Shown here: positions 55,585 to 64,000 of the stretch, piece after piece | Layout of the letters: every line of letters starts with the position of its first letter | Numbering within the stretch: the first letter of the stretch is position 1 | Assembly: GCA_016704275.1 (NCBI GenBank) | Contig: JADJAK010000001.1 | Location: 682,001-746,000, forward strand | DNA from: Gemmatimonadota bacterium | Lineage (GTDB): Bacteria; Gemmatimonadota; Gemmatimonadetes; Gemmatimonadales; GWC2-71-9 | Reading direction: 5' to 3' | Length of the DNA stretch: 64,000 bases | Program-made: the position numbers and the translations under genes | The notes under the pieces: generated by a model | Told to the model about the DNA's origin: nothing | Seen by the model: the letters and a program-made list of their open reading frames with translations, nothing else | Database searches by the model: none

Positions 55585-56505
55585 ATGACCTCCCCGCTGC
55601 GCAGCACCGAGCGTCGCAACCCCCGCTCGACCGACCTCGACCTGCTCGAGCCGTCGGCGCTGGTCGCGCTCTTCGTCGCCGAGGAGGCCCGCATCCCCGT
55701 CGCGATCGAGGCCGCGCAGGCGTCGATCGCCGCCGCCATGACGCTGATCGAGGCCGCCTTCCGCCGTGGTGGCCGCCTGACCTACGTCGGCGCCGGTACC
55801 TCCGGACGGCTTGGCGTGCTCGACGCCTCGGAATGCCCACCGACCTTCGGCACGCCGCCGGCGATGGTGCAGGGCATCATCGCCGGCGGCCCGGATGCGC
55901 TGGTGCGTTCCGTCGAGGGGGCTGAGGATGATCCGGCGGCCGGGGCGGCCGCCGTCGACGCGCGCGCCGTCGGCGCAGACGATGTCGTCGTCGGCATCGC
56001 AGCGAGCGGCACCACGCCGTTCGTCCACGGGGCGCTGCAACGCGCCGCCGCGCGCGGCGCGCGCACCGTCTTCTTCAGCTGCGCCGAGCCGCCCGCCGCG
56101 ATGGTGGGCCTGGTTGATGTCGTCATCCACGTCGATGTCGGCCCGGAACTGGTCACGGGGTCGACCCGGCTCAAGGCCGGCACCGCCACCAAGCTGGTGC
56201 TGAACATGCTCACGACCGGCGCGATGGTCCGGATCGGCAAGACGTGGGGCAACCTGATGGTCGACGTGCAGGTGACCAACGCGAAGCTCGAGGATCGCGG
56301 CGAGCGTATCGTGATGGAGGCGACCGGTGCACCACGTGCGGCGGCGCGCACGGCGATTCGTGCTGCAGGCGGGCGCGTCCGCACCGCGATCGTGATGCTG
56401 CACGAGGGCATCGATGCCGTGGCGGCCGAAGCACGACTCGTCGCCGTCGATCGCCGGTTGCGCGCCATCGTTGGCGATCCGCCACCGATCGCGGAGCCGG
56501 CATGA
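55585..56505 (+). CDS. murQ: N-acetylmuramic acid 6-phosphate etherase
   Basis: Cytosolic SIS-domain lyase that removes lactate from MurNAc-6-P to give GlcNAc-6-P, a peptidoglycan-recycling step. The 306-residue product has VGAGTSGRLGVLDASECPPT, IAASGTTPFVHGAL, the catalytic Glu region of TGSTRLKAGTATKLVLNM, and the C-terminal VMLHEGIDAVAAEARL helix. Its stop overlaps the anmK start as ATGA, so the two recycling enzymes are co-translated. Confidence 0.93.
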   Translation: MTSPLRSTERRNPRSTDLDLLEPSALVALFVAEEARIPVAIEAAQASIAAAMTLIEAAFRRGGRLTYVGAGTSGRLGVLDASECPPTFGTPPAMVQGIIAGGPDALVRSVEGAEDDPAAGAAAVDARAVGADDVVVGIAASGTTPFVHGALQRAAARGARTVFFSCAEPPAAMVGLVDVVIHVDVGPELVTGSTRLKAGTATKLVLNMLTTGAMVRIGKTWGNLMVDVQVTNAKLEDRGERIVMEATGAPRAAARTAIRAAGGRVRTAIVMLHEGIDAVAAEARLVAVDRRLRAIVGDPPPIAEPA

Positions 56506-57611
56506 CGCAGGCGCCGATGCTGCTGGTCGGACTGATGTCGGGGACGTCGCTCGATGGCGTCGATGCGGCCTTGGTGAAGATCGCCGGTCCGACACGCGTT
56601 GATCTCCTCGGCTTCGTGCATCGTGCCTACTCGTCAGCAGAGCGTGCGCAGATCGAGGGAGTCCTCGCCGGGGCGTCGATCGCCGAGACGGCGCACCTGC
56701 ATGTTGCCTTGGCCGAGTGGGCCGCCGAGGCCATCGACACCCTGCTCGAGTCAACGCACACCCGCGCTGACGCCCTCGCGGCCATCACCTTCCCCGGCCA
56801 GACCATGTGGCATGAGCCGCCGCGCGTCACGCTGCAGCTCGGCGAGCCCGCCGTGCTGGCGGAACGGTTCGGCGTGCGCATCGTCTCGAACCTGCGGGCC
56901 CGCGACGTGGCGGCCGGAGGCCAGGGCGCGCCGCTGGTCCCAATGGTCGATGCACTGCTGTTCGGCGCGGCAGACCACGCTCGCGTGCTGCTCAACATCG
57001 GTGGCATGGCGAACGTGACCTGGGTGCCGCCCCATGGCGGGCTCGACGGTGTCGTGGGGGCCGATACCGGACCGGGGATGGCGATCATCGACGAACTGGC
57101 GCGCCGCACGGTGCCTGGGTTGCCCTTCGACACCGACGGGGCGGTGGCGCGATCGGGCCGCGTGCAGGAGGATCTGCTGGCGGAGTTGCTGGCCGATCCC
57201 TTCTTTGCCGCGCCGCCGCCGCGCAGTACCGGGCGGGAACGCTTCGGCCGCGACTACGCCGCGGCGATCGCGGCGCGCTGTCCGGGACCCGACGGCGTGC
57301 GGACCGCGGTCGCGTTGACGGTTGAGGGGATTGCTCGATTCGCGACCGACTTCCTGCCCCCGTTCACGGAACTGCTGGTGGCGGGTGGTGGCAGTCGGCA
57401 TCCGGTGGTCATGGAGGAGTTGGCCCAACGGTTCGCCACGCGCGGCGTGACGGTCGGCACGTTCGACGAATTGTTCTTTGCGGCCGAGGCGAAGGAGGCG
57501 GTGGCGTTTGCGATGCTGGGATGGTTGACGCTGCACGGACAGCCGGGGAATCTGCCGGCGGTCACTGGCGCGGCCGGGCCGCGGGTGCTCGGGTGCATCA
57601 CCCCGCCGTGA
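56502..57611 (+). CDS. anmK: Anhydro-N-acetylmuramic acid kinase
   Basis: Phosphorylates and ring-opens 1,6-anhydro-MurNAc to MurNAc-6-P, the substrate of MurQ encoded just upstream. The 369-residue product has LMSGTSLDGVDAALV at the start, FPGQTMWHEPPR, VLLNIGGMANVTW and ADTGPGMAIID, then LLVAGGGSRHPVV. The pair gives a complete anhydro-MurNAc to GlcNAc-6-P route. ATG 56502 lies in the murQ stop. The anmK stop lies in a hairpin. Confidence 0.93.
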   Translation: MTQAPMLLVGLMSGTSLDGVDAALVKIAGPTRVDLLGFVHRAYSSAERAQIEGVLAGASIAETAHLHVALAEWAAEAIDTLLESTHTRADALAAITFPGQTMWHEPPRVTLQLGEPAVLAERFGVRIVSNLRARDVAAGGQGAPLVPMVDALLFGAADHARVLLNIGGMANVTWVPPHGGLDGVVGADTGPGMAIIDELARRTVPGLPFDTDGAVARSGRVQEDLLAELLADPFFAAPPPRSTGRERFGRDYAAAIAARCPGPDGVRTAVALTVEGIARFATDFLPPFTELLVAGGGSRHPVVMEELAQRFATRGVTVGTFDELFFAAEAKEAVAFAMLGWLTLHGQPGNLPAVTGAAGPRVLGCITPP

Positions 57612-57618
57612 GGCGGGG
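57601..57618. terminator. Hairpin overlapping the anmK stop codon
   Basis: CCCCGCC / GGCGGGG with a GTGA loop that contains the TGA stop, between convergent anmK and the PP2C gene. Same design as at the rplL stop. No U-tract. Confidence 0.5.
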
Positions 57619-57620
57619 CG

Positions 57621-58650
57621 TCAGCTGAGGAGAAGGGCGATCGCCAGAACGGCCATGGCGACGGCGATCGCCACCAACGTCAGGCCGGTGGGTGATCCGC
57701 TCCGTGGCGCGGGCGTTGGCACGACCGCGGGGCGCGGCGGGGCAGGGAAGGCGGCCGTCGGCTGCAGGCCGGGGCGCTCGTCGGTGGTGAGGAACTCGTG
57801 GTAGCCCGGCTCGATGTCGCTCGCCGACGGCAGGCCGTCGCCGTCGAAGCGCACCGCCACCACGGTGATGTTGTCCGGGCCGCCCCGTTCATTGGCGAGG
57901 GCGACCAGGCGCGAGCAGAGCCGCTCGATGTTCTGCTCCTTGGCGAACCGCTTCGGCAATCTCGTCGCGGCGGACGACGGTCGAGAGCCCATCGCTGCAG
58001 ATGATCAGCACGTCGCCCTGTTGCAGCGACTGCCACGAGAGGTCCACCCGCACGTCGGAGTCGGGGCCGAGGGCCTGCAGGATGATGTTGCGCCGCTCGC
58101 TCGCCTCGGCTTCTTCCTCGGTGAGTTCGCCGACCTCGACGAGGCGCTGGGTCAGCGATTGATCGCGGGTCAGCTGGCGGGCGATGTCGCCGCGGACGAG
58201 ATACCCCCGCGAGTCACCGATCTGCGCGATGTACAGCCGGTCGCCGTGTACGCCGGCCACCGTGGCCGTCGTCCCCATGCCGCGGACCTCGTGATGCTCG
58301 CCGGCGTAGGCATGGAGGATTTCGTTCGCGCGTTCGACCGCCTGCACCAGGTGATGCGCGAAGCGGTCCTCGGAGTGGTCGGCGTCTTCGCGCCACGCGC
58401 TGGCCATGTGCTCGTGGATGGCCACGGCGGCCATCTCGCTGGCGATCTCGCCGGCGGCGGCGCCACCCATGCCATCGGCGACCAGGTAGAGCGCGCCACG
58501 CTCGCCGACGGTGTGCGCTTCCGGACGCGATTCACGGATCGGCTCGCCGGTCGCCAGGTCCGCCACGAGGAAGGTGTCCTCGTTGTGGTCCCGCGTACGG
58601 CCCCGATCCGTGACAGCGTACAAGGAAGCGCGAACGTTCGACGTAGGCAT
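57621..58650 (-). CDS. PP2C-type Ser/Thr protein phosphatase with C-terminal membrane anchor, interrupted by a frameshift
   Basis: Metal-dependent phosphatase, partner of Hanks-type kinases. The first frame (ATG 58650, MPTSNVRASLYAVTDRG) has DRGRTRDHNEDTF, VADGMGGAAAG, GDSRGYL and CSDGLSTVV. At about 57946-57951 the frame shifts; the second frame continues FAKEQNIERLCSRLVALANE and RGGPDNITVV, then a Pro-rich linker and a 21-residue membrane helix (LTLVAIAVAMAVLAIALLLS). The span is one over a multiple of three; removing one G (+ strand C) joins them as EIAEAFAKEQ. No kinase gene is adjacent. Confidence 0.85.
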
Positions 58651-58745
58651 GGCTCCAGTTCTGATGAGCGCGTGATCCGGCTGGTGGAAGATAGGGCGCT
58701 CCCCCAAAGCACGTCAACGCGAAACTCTGCTAAGTGACGGTCCGA

Positions 58746-60680
58746 ATGTGTTTTACGATGATGCTCCGAGCCCTTCCCCTGCTGGGACTCGTCCTGGCGG
58801 CCCGCCTCGAGGCCCAGCGTCCGTTGCCACCGATCCCCGCTGTCCACGGGGAATTGCGGCTCGATGTCCGCTATCCCAAAGCAGGAAGCGTGCTCGATAT
58901 CGCCGACTCGACGTTTCTCATGGGAAACGTCGGTGATGGCGCCGCAACCCTGACCGTGAACGGCCTGGCGGTCCCCGTGGCCCCCAACGGCGCATGGCTC
59001 GCCTGGATCGCCGTCCCCCAGGATTCCGCCGTGGTGATCCGCCTCGAGGCGCGACTCGGGAGTCGAGTGGTACGGAGCGAGCTGCCCCTCCGCCGCGCCG
59101 GGTGGGTGCGCCGCACCGGCGCGTGGGTGGTGCCCGGCTCGAACCAACCGCGATCCCAATTCTGGCTCCCCGTCGATGAGGCGCTCACCCTCAGGGTGCG
59201 CGCGGCGCCGGGGGCGTCGGTGCGCCTGCTGCTGCCTGACGGCCGTGCGCTGCCATTCGCCGCCGCCGCAGTGGCCGACCCACCCGCGGCGAGTGTCCTC
59301 GCCTTCGAGCGGGACGAGCGTCGACTCGACCGCAGTTCGATCGCGACCACCTACCTCGCGCGACTCGATGGCGAGACCGCGTCGGGCAGCGACGACTGGC
59401 TGCGTGTCGCCATGCCGCCAGCCGGCGCCATCCCGCAACTCGAAGTCGTGGTGGGGGCCGATACAACCCGACTCCCCTGGCCGCTGACCGTGCGTCGTCA
59501 GGGGGTGCGTCCGGCCGTCGTCCGGCTGGATGAGCCGGCCAGGCTAGGTGCCGAGCGCGATGGCGTCGTCATTGGCCGCAATCTCCCTGGCGGGACCTAC
59601 CACTGGTTCTTTCCGGTTGGCACCGTCGCCACGGCGGAAGCGCGTCAGGATGACCTGGTTCGGTTGCGGCTTGCCTCGGGTGCCACCGCGTGGGTGCCGA
59701 TCGCCGAGGTGGCGCCGCAACGCGGGATGGCGCTGCCCGGCCTCGCCGTCATGGGGTCGTTGACGCTGTCCGCTACGCCGAGCGGCGCACGGCTCCGCAT
59801 TCCCCTGAGCGCGCCGGTCGCGCATCAGGTGCGTGCCACCCCGGCTGGTCTCACCATCACCCTCTTCGGCGTCGCGGGCGACGCCGACTGGACGCGGTAC
59901 CCGGTGACCGGGCGATTCGTGCGGTGGCTTGGCTGGCATCAGGTGGCGACGGATCGGGTCGAGATGGAGTTGTCGTTCGCCCAGCCGCTCTGGGGATGGC
60001 GCGTGCGCGTCGATCGTGGCGATCTGCTCTTCGAGTTCCGGCAGCCGCCGACGGTCGATCGCGTCAATCCACTGAAGGGCCGGCGCATCGTGCTCGACCC
60101 GGGGCATCCACCCGTGGGCGCCTGTGGCCCGACTGGGCTCTGCGAGCCGGAGGCAACGCTGGCGGTGGCACGCATCGCCGCGGACCGACTCCGCGCACTG
60201 GGGGCCGTCGTCTCCCTGACGCGGCGGGACGCCGGGCCAGTGGAACTCTGGCAGCGCGTCGCCATCGCCGACTCCCTCGATGCCGACGTGCTGGTGTCGA
60301 TTCATCTCAACGCGCTGCCCGACGGGATCAACCCCTTCACCAACAACGGCAGCAGCACTTTCTTCCAGCATCCGCAATCGATCGAGCTCGCCCAGGCCAT
60401 TCAGGAGGAGCTCGTGCGTCGGCTCGGACTGCGCAACCTCGGCGTCGCGCGCGGCGACCTCGCGATGGTCCGCCCGACGTGGTACCCAGCGGTACTCGCC
60501 GAGGGGTTGTTCCTCATGATCCCGCTGCAGGAGGCCGCGATGCGGACGGCTGAGGGTCAGCAACGGTACGCCGACGCGATCGTCGCCGGACTGCGTACCT
60601 TTCTGGGCCACGCCACACTGTCCACGAACGACCCGGCCAGGCGTCCCCAATCCGCAGCCTCCCCCAACCGCCCCGAGTGA
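58746..60680 (+). CDS. N-acetylmuramoyl-L-alanine amidase (Amidase_3) with long N-terminal domain
   Basis: Zn-dependent hydrolase that cleaves the amide between MurNAc and L-Ala; secreted. Signal peptide MMLRALPLLGLVLAARLEAQ follows the start. Residues about 30-430 are beta-rich, with two AMIN/SH3-like segments (WFFPVGTVATAEARQDDLV, then LRIPLSAPVAHQVR) that probably target it to the wall. The catalytic domain has D-P-G-H at 451-454, the Glu of GLCEPEATL, the His of SIHLNALPDG and the catalytic Glu of VLAEGLFLMIP. GTG 58734 and ATG 58758 are alternative starts; I prefer ATG 58746. It overlaps or abuts the GWxTD-like gene. Confidence 0.85.
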   Translation: MCFTMMLRALPLLGLVLAARLEAQRPLPPIPAVHGELRLDVRYPKAGSVLDIADSTFLMGNVGDGAATLTVNGLAVPVAPNGAWLAWIAVPQDSAVVIRLEARLGSRVVRSELPLRRAGWVRRTGAWVVPGSNQPRSQFWLPVDEALTLRVRAAPGASVRLLLPDGRALPFAAAAVADPPAASVLAFERDERRLDRSSIATTYLARLDGETASGSDDWLRVAMPPAGAIPQLEVVVGADTTRLPWPLTVRRQGVRPAVVRLDEPARLGAERDGVVIGRNLPGGTYHWFFPVGTVATAEARQDDLVRLRLASGATAWVPIAEVAPQRGMALPGLAVMGSLTLSATPSGARLRIPLSAPVAHQVRATPAGLTITLFGVAGDADWTRYPVTGRFVRWLGWHQVATDRVEMELSFAQPLWGWRVRVDRGDLLFEFRQPPTVDRVNPLKGRRIVLDPGHPPVGACGPTGLCEPEATLAVARIAADRLRALGAVVSLTRRDAGPVELWQRVAIADSLDADVLVSIHLNALPDGINPFTNNGSSTFFQHPQSIELAQAIQEELVRRLGLRNLGVARGDLAMVRPTWYPAVLAEGLFLMIPLQEAAMRTAEGQQRYADAIVAGLRTFLGHATLSTNDPARRPQSAASPNRPE

Positions 60681-60682
60681 CC

Positions 60683-62902
60683 ATGGCCCGCCCCTGCCGC
60701 TGCGCGACCCTGCTCCCCCTGTTGTTCCTGCTGCTGACGGGACAATCGGCGGCACAGGGTCCGGCGGCGCGTCGCGAGCTCGCGGCGCTGCGCGATTCGC
60801 TCGCGCGGGTCACCGATTCCGTCCCGCTCCTCGCCTTGGAAAAACAGTGGATGGGCCAGGCGCGTCGGGATCGCGACAGCGCGATGGTACATCTCCGGCT
60901 CGGCTTCGTGGCGGTTCGACTCGGAGAGGTCGGCGGGAAGAAGCACTACGATGACGCCGCGTCGGAATTCCAGTGGGCCACGACGCTGCAACCGACCTGG
61001 CCGTACGGCTGGTTCGGACTCGGTCTGGCCGAGCTCGGCGTCGGCGATTCCGACTTCTCGCCCGTGGCCGGCCTCAAGACGATGTTGGGCAAGGATGCGC
61101 TGACCCGGTCAGCCAATGCCTTCGCGCGCAGCGCCGAGGTCGACCCGTCGTTCGTCATCGGGCTGGTCGAGTTGAGCAACACCGCCCTGCGACAGATCGT
61201 GAACGCCCGAATGGATGTGGCGCTCGCGGCGTTGCGTCGCGCATCCCGCACGCCGGCCGCGCGCCACCCCGACGTGCTGTTGGCGCGCGCGCGGGTCGAG
61301 CGCGAAGTGGGCAGCGCCGACTCCGCCCTGGCGGCGGCCGACGCGCTGCTCGCCCTCGACCGGATCAATGTCGAGGGGCTGCTGGAGCAGGCGCGGGCGC
61401 GTTTCGCCCTTGGCCGGCTCGATGGCGGCGAGCCGTGGTATCGCGGGCTCGGGCTGGCCGAGGGGGCGGTCCTCGCGATGTACCGTCGGGACCTTGCCGT
61501 GCTGATGCCCGCGACCACGCTCGCCTCGTTTGATGCCGCCGCGCCGACCGCGCGGGTCACGCTGGTGCGGACGTTCTTCGAGCGACGCGATCACGACGAG
61601 CTGCAGCGCACCGGTGGGCGCCTCCGCGAACATTACGCCCGGCTCGATCATGCTCAGCGGAACTTCCGCCTCGTGTCACGGCGGCGGCAATACGACATCC
61701 AGGAACGCTACCGCTCCACGCAGGACGACTTCGACGATCGTGGCGTGATCTACGTGCGCCACGGGGCACCGGACCAGCGCGTGCAGTACAACGTGCCCGG
61801 GATCGAGCCGAACGAGTCGTGGCGCTACCAGCGGACGACCGGCGACCTCGTCTTCCATTTCGTCGCGCGTCAGGACGTGCAGGATTTCCGACTCGTCGAG
61901 AGCGTGCTCGACATTCTCGGCTTCGTGGGGGCGATGCAGGCGCGCGACTCGGGGCAATTGTCATCGTCCGGTCAGGCGGAGGCACTGGTGCGTTCCCGTG
62001 AACCGCTCGGCCAACTTTATTCCCGGATGCTGGGGGCCGCGCGAGGAGGGGGCACGATGCTGCAAACCGAGGAGCGGGCAGTTGGCCGGAAGAGCATTGC
62101 CATCGGGACGCGCACCGACAGTTGGCCGCTGCGCTTTCGGCGCGCGCTCGACGCGACGATTTTTGTCGCGGCAGCCGGAGCCGACAGCGCCGGCGCGCAG
62201 CTGCAGATCGCGTTCGCCATGCCCACCAAGGGGCTCAACCTCGAGACCGGTCCTGGTGGTGACATCGCCGAGGTCCGCCTTCGGGCCACCATCCTCGATC
62301 TCGACGGTGCGCTCGTCGCCACGCTCGACACCGTCCGACGCTTCCTCGTGAAGGAGCCGGCGGCCGCCACCGAGCAACTGCTCGGACGCCAGGCCCTCCG
62401 AGTGCCGGCCGGCCGGCTCACCGTGCGTGCGTCGCTCGAACAAGGTCCGGCCGGCATCGGCAGTCGGCGGGACACGGTGGTGGTGACGTCACCGACAGGC
62501 CCGGCGCTTGGTCTCTCGGACCTCGTCGTCGGCACGCGGTCCGTGCGGCTCTTCTGGGTTCCCTCACCTGGCGATACGACGTGGCTCAACCCGCTTGCCA
62601 GCTTCCGGCGCAGTGAGGCGATGCAGTTGACCTTTGAGGTGAGCGGCGTCCTCGCGGGCAGCGCCTATCGCACGGAGGTGCGCATCGTGCGGCCGGGTGG
62701 GTCGGCACTCTCGCGACTCTTCGGGGGCGGGGCGGCGTTGCGCGTGGCCGCCGACGGTGTGCATCCGGGAGGTCTGCTTGTGGTGCATCGGGAACTTGCC
62801 CTCGACGAAGTCCGTCCCGGGACGTATCTCGTGGAAGTGACGGTCTCGACCCCCGCGGGGGAGAAGGTGACTCGCCAGCAGGAAATCACGGTCGTCAAAT
62901 GA
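60683..62902 (+). CDS. Secreted TPR protein with GWxTD-like domain, paralog 1
   Basis: 739 residues. Signal peptide ending GQSAAQ, then TPR-like helical repeats at about 30-240 (VHLRLGFVAVRLGEVGGKKH, PYGWFGLGLAELG), then a GWxTD-type module (FDDRGVIYVRHGAPDQRVQY, and ESWRYQ) near residue 350, and a C-terminal beta-rich part with Ig-like strands. The GWxTD tetrad itself reads QDDFDD, so it is a divergent member. GWxTD proteins are common in Gemmatimonadota and Acidobacteriota; their function is not known to me. GTG 60677 is an alternative start that would overlap the amidase stop. It overlaps the next paralog by four bases. Confidence 0.72.
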   Translation: MARPCRCATLLPLLFLLLTGQSAAQGPAARRELAALRDSLARVTDSVPLLALEKQWMGQARRDRDSAMVHLRLGFVAVRLGEVGGKKHYDDAASEFQWATTLQPTWPYGWFGLGLAELGVGDSDFSPVAGLKTMLGKDALTRSANAFARSAEVDPSFVIGLVELSNTALRQIVNARMDVALAALRRASRTPAARHPDVLLARARVEREVGSADSALAAADALLALDRINVEGLLEQARARFALGRLDGGEPWYRGLGLAEGAVLAMYRRDLAVLMPATTLASFDAAAPTARVTLVRTFFERRDHDELQRTGGRLREHYARLDHAQRNFRLVSRRRQYDIQERYRSTQDDFDDRGVIYVRHGAPDQRVQYNVPGIEPNESWRYQRTTGDLVFHFVARQDVQDFRLVESVLDILGFVGAMQARDSGQLSSSGQAEALVRSREPLGQLYSRMLGAARGGGTMLQTEERAVGRKSIAIGTRTDSWPLRFRRALDATIFVAAAGADSAGAQLQIAFAMPTKGLNLETGPGGDIAEVRLRATILDLDGALVATLDTVRRFLVKEPAAATEQLLGRQALRVPAGRLTVRASLEQGPAGIGSRRDTVVVTSPTGPALGLSDLVVGTRSVRLFWVPSPGDTTWLNPLASFRRSEAMQLTFEVSGVLAGSAYRTEVRIVRPGGSALSRLFGGGAALRVAADGVHPGGLLVVHRELALDEVRPGTYLVEVTVSTPAGEKVTRQQEITVVK

Positions 62903-64000
62903 CTGGACTGCACGCCCTCCGATCCCTCCCGTTCCTTGCCCTCCTGGTTGCCGCGCCACTGGCCGCGCAGGGGGGCGGGCCACCGGCGTTGCGCGACCTT
63001 CGGCAAACCGTCGGCCTGGTGGGGAGTGCCGATTCCCTCCGCCGGTTGGAGCAGCTCGCGATCGCCGTGGTGCGCACCCAGCGCGACGACCCGTCGCTCC
63101 ACCTGCAACTCGGCTTGATCGCGCTGCGCTTGGGCGAGGTGACCGGCGAGATGCGGCACTACGAGGATGCCTACGACGAATTCGGCACCACCGTCACCCT
63201 CAAGCCGGGATGGTGGATCGCCTGGTACGGGCAGGCACTCGCGCAGCTGGGGGCGCAGGCGGCCGATATCGGGGTCCTCGCCGCCTTCCGCAAGCTGACC
63301 GGCGTCGACCCGGAGCTCGAGGCCGCCACGAAACTCGCCACCTCGGCCGGGCTCGACTCGCTCCGCGCCGAAGGGTTGGTGCAATTCGGTCGCGAGGCCT
63401 TGGCGAAGGGCGAGGCGCGGCTGGTGGCGGTGGCACGGGAAGCGCTACGGCAATCTGCTGGCGGGCCGGCCGGTGGACTGCGCGACGTGCAGTTGCTGCG
63501 CGCAGTGATCGAGCGGCAATCAGGCCGAGGCGATGTCGCGTTGGCATTGTTGGAACCACTGGCGCGTCGCGAAACGACCGACGCCGAGGTGCAGCTCGAG
63601 TTGGCCCAGACGCGATTCACCTCCGGCCAACTCGGCGGGCTGGCGCCCTGGTACGCGGCACTTGGCGGTGCCGAGGCGCGGTCCTCGCGCGGTTGCACGA
63701 TGACCTCGTCCTGGTGATGCCGGATTCGACCTTGCAGGCGATGATGGACGCCACCGGGGCCGCCCGGGTCGCGATCGCGCGCCGCTTCTGGGACGTGCAG
63801 GAAGTCAGCGGGCTCCCCGTCACGGCGGAGCGGCTGCGGGACCATTACCTCCGCCTCGAGATTGCGCGCTCCAACTACCGGCGCGTCGATTCCACGCCGC
63901 CACCAATCACGCTGCGCGGCATGCGCGACGGCAGCCGCGAATTCGACGCGCGCGGCGTGGTGGTCGTGTTGCACGGCGCGCCGATCGGGCGCACGACATT
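62899..64000 (+). CDS. Secreted TPR protein with GWxTD-like domain, paralog 2 (frameshifted, cut by window end)
   Basis: Tandem paralog of the preceding gene: signal MTGLHALRSLPFLALLVAAP, matching repeats (LHLQLGLIALRLGEVTGEMR against VHLRLGFVAVRLGEVGGKKH), and later DARGVVVVLHGAPIG at the window end. Near 63675-63677 one base is missing: the first frame ends at 63717 as ARSSRGCTMTSSW, while the other frame reads AVLARLHDDLVLVMPDSTLQ, matching paralog 1 (AVLAMYRRDLAVLMPATTLA). One added G restores it. The gene runs past base 64000. Confidence 0.7.

Noticed and set aside
57621..57992. Separate small membrane protein downstream of PP2C
   Set aside because: It begins with the conserved PP2C end (ERGGPDNITVV) and is the frameshifted C-terminus of the same gene.

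Overview
The window is high-GC bacterial DNA that fits a Gemmatimonadota-like diderm. The evidence is a TonB-dependent outer-membrane receptor, MurQ/AnmK peptidoglycan recycling, two GWxTD-like/TPR secreted proteins, and an EF-Tu with an unusual switch I. The phylum is my inference; no rRNA gene or other decisive marker lies in the window. I found no tRNA, rRNA, CRISPR array, insertion sequence, phage or plasmid gene.

Region 1 (about 1-29.3 kb, all + strand) is one long information-processing block: secE-nusG-rplKAJL-rpoBC, rpsL-rpsG-fusA-tuf, then rpsJ-rplCDWB-rpsS-rplV-rpsC-rplP-rpmC-rpsQ-rplNXE-rpsH-rplFR-rpsE-rpmD-rplO-secY-adk-map. In other bacteria these are the separate secE/nusG, L11/L10/beta, str, S10 and spc operons; here they are fused head to tail. 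Most genes abut or overlap by 1-8 bases. rpsN is absent from its usual place between rplE and rpsH, and the alpha operon (infA, rpsM, rpsK, rpsD, rpoA, rplQ) does not follow map. Two kinds of intergenic repeat punctuate the block: short palindromes with a GTAGGGGCG arm, and tandem 7-base repeats.

Region 2 (29.3-37.9 kb) holds an inositol-monophosphatase-family gene (-), divergent trpS with an overlapping degenerate pilT, then purA, and a four-gene minus-strand type IV pseudopilin operon (fimT/gspH-, pilV-, pilW- and pilX-like).

Region 3 (38.0-46.2 kb) is an eight-gene, tightly packed + strand cluster: glycyl-tRNA synthetase, a Cys/Met-metabolism PLP enzyme, a zincin-like peptidase, an 89-residue unknown, a ubiquitin-like beta-grasp protein, a histone-deacetylase-fold hydrolase, a dipeptide epimerase and priA.

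Region 4 (46.3-64.0 kb) is mixed. It has a TonB receptor, a TIGR00300-type enzyme, a Fur regulator with a CcdA-like membrane protein, an ABC exporter, a glycine-zipper lipoprotein, gamma-glutamyltransferase, murQ-anmK, a PP2C phosphatase, an N-acetylmuramoyl-L-alanine amidase, and two tandem GWxTD-like/TPR paralogs, the second cut by the window end. Cell-wall recycling and remodelling (epimerase, GGT, MurQ, AnmK, amidase) is a recurring theme.

Five otherwise well-conserved genes (glyS, the lipoprotein, ggt, PP2C, the last GWxTD gene) are each broken by one single-base indel. This looks more like residual long-read assembly error than real gene decay. The most interesting signals are the 7-base tandem repeats that bracket terminators, the non-canonical EF-Tu effector loop, the RpoB insertion together with an Asn at the rifampicin-site His position, and the ubiquitin-like/peptidase/deacetylase cluster.
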